Assembly (NCBI RefSeq): GCF_964204865.1
Contig: NC_135251.1
Span: 18,786,001-18,850,000 of the forward strand
Length of the DNA stretch: 64,000 nt
Source of the DNA: Styela clava
Taxonomy: Eukaryota; Chordata; Ascidiacea; Stolidobranchia; Styelidae
Reading direction: 5' to 3'
Under the pieces are notes generated by a model. The model did not search any database and had not been told where the DNA came from. It worked only from the letters and a program-made list of their open reading frames with translations. Below, piece after piece: positions 60,812 to 64,000 of this stretch (positions are counted from its first letter, which is position 1; every line of letters begins with the position of its first letter). The position numbers and the translations under genes were made by a program.

Positions 60812-62878
60812 TTGTAAAACTATAAAACAAAAATAAACATTTTTTATGTGACATAATTTGAACGTACAATCTAAACAACATAACTCTAACACAAGTAAAA
60901 AAAAAATTTCAACACAAAATACTGAAATACAAATTATGTGTAGCTTCAGAGTAACAAACAAAAAAAACGCATCAAGGCTCGTATTTTGAATGTCTAATGA
61001 CAGGGGAAGTAGGCTACATACTGATATATAGGCAAAATATTATTCTTTTCATTTCAAATATTTGTACCATGGCTGGGAGAAGGCTGTAACAGGTCAGCAG
61101 TTGTGCGAATTATGATCCAAACCCATACTTTTTCATCTGAGTAATATACATACAGACAGTGTTTTTGCTCCTTATAAAATTTTGTCACATTTGGAATAAT
61201 ATTGTTATGTTATTTTATTACTGTATTACCAGTCCTCGCCATGCAGCCATGTATCAGTGTATGGGGCTATGTAACCACTCCAATACTGCCAATATGATCC
61301 AACAGCAGAATCGAAACATATCCGCACTCTGATTTTTAAAAGGGTTGAATTTTTTGTACAAAGTCCCCGCCAAAGCTCAAAATGAGAAAATTCAAAGTAG
61401 GCTATTCCTAAATCCTGAAATCTAACTAATTTTTTATTTCAAACGTGGCGGGTACGGTACCAAATTTCTCACATTTTTGCATTAATTTAATGACGAGGGC
61501 TTTGTACAAAAGAGCCAATTGGTATGGTATCACTGGCAGACTAGCCTAAGACAGTAAGATGTTACCAGTATGTCTCTACTAAAATCTGGAAATTTCTAGC
61601 CTATCTCCTACTGAAATGGCCATGTCCGCATCAATCGGAACGACTATTAACCTACTACCGCCTGGGTGAAGTGCAATTTCCGGCGTTCTCATACAATAGG
61701 AATAGCAGTGTATTCTAGTACCGGTACCGTCGTACGCTATTCGTGAGCAAGCAACGGTCGGAGCCAAGCGATGTCAGCATATTATTTATTTTTTTATAAT
61801 ATAAGTAGCCTAATACTTTGCCTCAGATCTTACTCATATTGCTCCCAAAAGTTTGGACAACTCCGCCAGCAACGCAAAAGTACGTTGCTGAATAAAACAA
61901 ACAAGCACAACACAGAGATCAAAATTAACAGAAACCAGTTGATTTATGGTTGCCTGGATACATTCATTGTCAATGATGCGTGGCAATTGTCGACTGGCAA
62001 AACTAACCCATCTACAAGACAATACACAACCTTTTATCGAAGTTTGTAACATTTACGTATCCATCAATTATAGTTTGAAGGCCATAAGTCATACTAATTT
62101 GGTCCTTTTATTGGACCCGACCGTGAGCGTCGCGCAGAGGATAAGATTTACACCCAGGTTTTGATTTAACCAAAAAAACATACACGCAACCTACAGCGTT
62201 CACTCGTAAACTTTTGAAACAAAAAACGCACGGTTCATCATGATGACTAGCTATATATTAGTTTACTTTTCTAGTGATAATACGACTGTTATAGCAATAT
62301 TCGTGCGTATTCATCTGTTGATTGTGTACCAACATGCCTCGGCCTCCAGGCAATTTGCCGCAAAAATGTATCGGGGACCCTAGAGAAAATTTGAAATCGT
62401 GTGTCAGCACATGTCGGTTTTTCGAAGTCATGTCGATCCCACATGTGTCATGTATCACACATCTGAATATCAGCTTTTATCTGAATCATCTCCTGAACTC
62501 CTGATTTTTTTGACGAGGCCTGAATCGCTAACATCGCTCTCACAAACAAATGCCAAGTTAAAACTCCCTGAAGGACAGGCCATTCAAATAAACAATGGTT
62601 TTATAGAGAATATTTGGAATCATATACACTAAAATTGAGCAAAAATGTACACAGATTGGCATTCGAAATAGTTCATTGAAAGCAAAGAAGATATTTTATC
62701 ATTGGAAAAAACTTAAAAATATAATATTTCTTCCAGGAAGATATAAAAATATCAGCAGCATATATGGCAAAGACAGTACAAGTTGCTAATAGAACCAATA
62801 ACTGAAAATATTGGTTTGTTAGGGAGAGATATTATGATAATTATATTGAATATCTAGAGATCCATGAATACTTTTTAG
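60812..62878. other. intergenic DNA and likely promoter region of the ZC2HC1-family gene
   Basis: No gene could be supported. Frames at 61771-62049 and 62322-62632 on the plus strand lack splice context and a recognisable family; the second is mildly protein-like and may be a decayed exon. Confidence 0.4.
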
Positions 62879-62986
62879 GGCACTCCAGAAGTATGTGCAT
62901 CAAATGGCGCACAACCTGAACCCTAAGCTGATACACATACTGTGTTCAGGTTGTGTGCCATCTTGGTGCACATACTTCTGGAGCTC
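62879..62986. repeat. palindromic element, family copy 6
   Basis: Arms cactccagaagtatgtgca and tgcacatacttctggagctc are inverted, with the inner core gcgcacaacctgaac / gttcaggttgtgtgc. It lies downstream of the gene at the right edge. Confidence 0.9.
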
Positions 62987-63182
62987 CTTATATAGACGTA
63001 GATCCAGTTTTAATACCAGGGTGGAGTTCAAATTGCACATCTTAATTTTTTTATCAGTATATGTCAGTAAAAAAGAAACTTGGAATAACCAACATTTATC
63101 TTCCAAATACTTCATTCAAATTGTTTACGTTTATTGTAATGAACATATGCGGACACATTTCATCTCTCTAATGCCTCAAGAT

Positions 63183-63395
63183 TTATGTCACAGCTTGATT
63201 CATCAACTCATCATCTGGTATATATGGACTGGATAAAGCTGGACTCAGCGATGGAGACAAAGTAATATTTCGAGGAGTTGGAGCTCTCTTTGATCCTTGC
63301 AGAATACTAGAACTTTTCTGCATTGCAGGGGTTGGTGAAAGAGGGGTTGGCATTGCAGCACGTTCGGGAGATTGTCTCTCATTCAAACTTCTTCC
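63183..63395 (-). CDS. last exon of an unrecognised gene (Ser/Pro-rich C-terminus, 70 aa)
   Basis: On the minus strand an acceptor (tttcaaattactcag) at 63396 is followed by 70 codons rich in SP and TP (PTPLSPTPAM, SPSLSPALSSP) and the stop at 63183. An upstream candidate exon runs from 63552, after a good branch point and gcaaaag acceptor, to 63478 or 63467; it reads GFEFLLLFKDDIFETQPAY. The clean gtaact donor at 63466 leaves a phase that would close the frame quickly in the last exon. A weaker gtttgt donor at 63477 keeps the Ser/Pro frame. So the join is unresolved. The gene continues beyond the right edge, and I do not recognise it. Confidence 0.5.
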   Translation of the reverse strand, partial: GRSLNERQSPERAAMPTPLSPTPAMQKSSSILQGSKRAPTPRNITLSPSLSPALSSPYIPDDELMNQAVT

Positions 63396-63607
63396 CTGAG
63401 TAATTTGAAACAATAAATTAATGAGGCTAAGGGAATTTGAATAATCAACATAGGTTTTTAAGTTACATTTTACAAACTTTATGCACACGTCCAAAATATG
63501 CTGGTTGGGTTTCGAAAATATCATCCTTAAAAAGCAGAAGAAACTCAAATCCCTTTTGCAAAATCATAGTTAGCATTTGGCAATCACATTTTTGATGCTC
63601 TAAATCA

Positions 63608-63670
63608 GGGCTCTTCAAACTGGGCATCCCGACATACCGGTGAGTCACGAAAGGGCTCAATTGGGGTCGC
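63608..63670. mobile_element. hAT-type terminus fragment
   Basis: cagggctcttcaaactggg, followed by ggtgagtcacgaaagggctc and ggggtcgcggt, has the look of a hAT left end. No right end is seen before the window closes. Confidence 0.45.
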
Positions 63671-64000
63671 GGTAAAATCTTTCTCGACACCAACTTATGT
63701 TAAAACAAAATAGTAATCAAATGTGAACACTTTTCAACCAATAATGTAATCCAGATCACAGAAATAGAGCCAAGATGCTAGTGGACTCATTAAAGGTATT
63801 GTCAACTTTATTATTTTTTTTAAATATTTCTGTACTGTTAAATTTTAGTTTATTGTTATTTGAAAATTTGGCCGTGGGAAGTGTGTAGTGATGAAAAATT
63901 GTTTCTTTTTCCTTCTCAAACTTTTTTTATGTCACAAATAGTTTTAACCGTTTTGAGCATATGTAAGTTGTGCTTTCGCTTCAAAGATTAATCTTAGGAT
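63671..64000. other. AT-rich DNA to the right edge
   Basis: No coding or structural feature is seen. It is probably intron of the gene ending at 63183, possibly also the interior of the hAT element starting at 63608. Confidence 0.35.

Noticed and set aside
60812-60961. Fifty extra codons upstream of the ZC2HC1-family start
   Set aside because: Hydrophobic, AT-rich intron-like sequence that ends in an acceptor just before the chosen ATG.
62322-62632. Overlapping plus-strand frames with mildly protein-like sequence
   Set aside because: No splice sites, no recognisable family and no consistent frame; at most a decayed exon.
1-64000. CRISPR arrays, bacterial operons, ribosome-binding sites
   Set aside because: Intron-rich eukaryotic sequence; the tandem repeats seen have no spacer structure.

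Overview
The window is an AT-rich piece of an animal nuclear genome. The genes have many small exons with ordinary GT-AG introns. The best-recognised proteins (SPEC3/Stum family, Kizuna, MKRN2OS, ZC2HC1) point to a deuterostome, most likely a chordate. Compact genes, a secreted collagen/fibrinogen-like protein with a CNTNAP-like tail, acceptor-like AGs just upstream of several ATGs and one possible two-gene operon fit a tunicate (ascidian). That assignment is inference, not proof.

Layout, left to right. 1-4800: 72-bp tandem repeats at the edge, then gene-poor DNA with hAT-type insertions. 4880-8113 (+): four-exon SPEC3/Stum-family membrane protein with a 0.8-kb terminal-inverted-repeat (TIR) element in its second intron. 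8750-17300: no convincing gene, but several non-autonomous DNA transposons, two with clear target-site duplications (TSDs). 17313-25694 (-): a complete BEL/Pao LTR retrotransposon with two near-identical LTRs, a 5-bp TSD and one uninterrupted 2185-codon gag-pol frame. 25700-28000: gene-poor, with one short hAT element. 28603-33699 (+), possibly starting at 28045: an unusual gene joining an IRE1-like protein kinase to Kelch repeats. 35290-40014 (+): a secreted protein with a short collagen helix, three fibrinogen-like half-modules and a CNTNAP-like tail. 40015-45640: repeats, a dead hAT transposase fragment, a SINE and an inverted decayed copy of one exon of the preceding gene. 45809-55807 (+): twelve-exon Kizuna (KIZ) homologue, its introns loaded with SINE, TIR and hAT insertions. 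56541-57191 (+): intronless MKRN2OS homologue starting 40 bp after the KIZ poly(A) signal. 58209-60811 (-): two-exon ZC2HC1-family protein. 63183 to the right edge (-): the last exon(s) of an unrecognised gene.

The genes do not form one pathway. KIZ is a centrosome protein, and ZC2HC1 and SPEC3 relatives are often linked to cilia, but I see no functional clustering beyond the possible KIZ-MKRN2OS operon. The most unusual items are the kinase-Kelch fusion, the collagen/half-fibrinogen architecture with its inverted duplicated exon, the KIZ-MKRN2OS junction, and a family of palindromic elements built around one inverted motif. Exon boundaries were set by eye from splice motifs, reading phase and family similarity.
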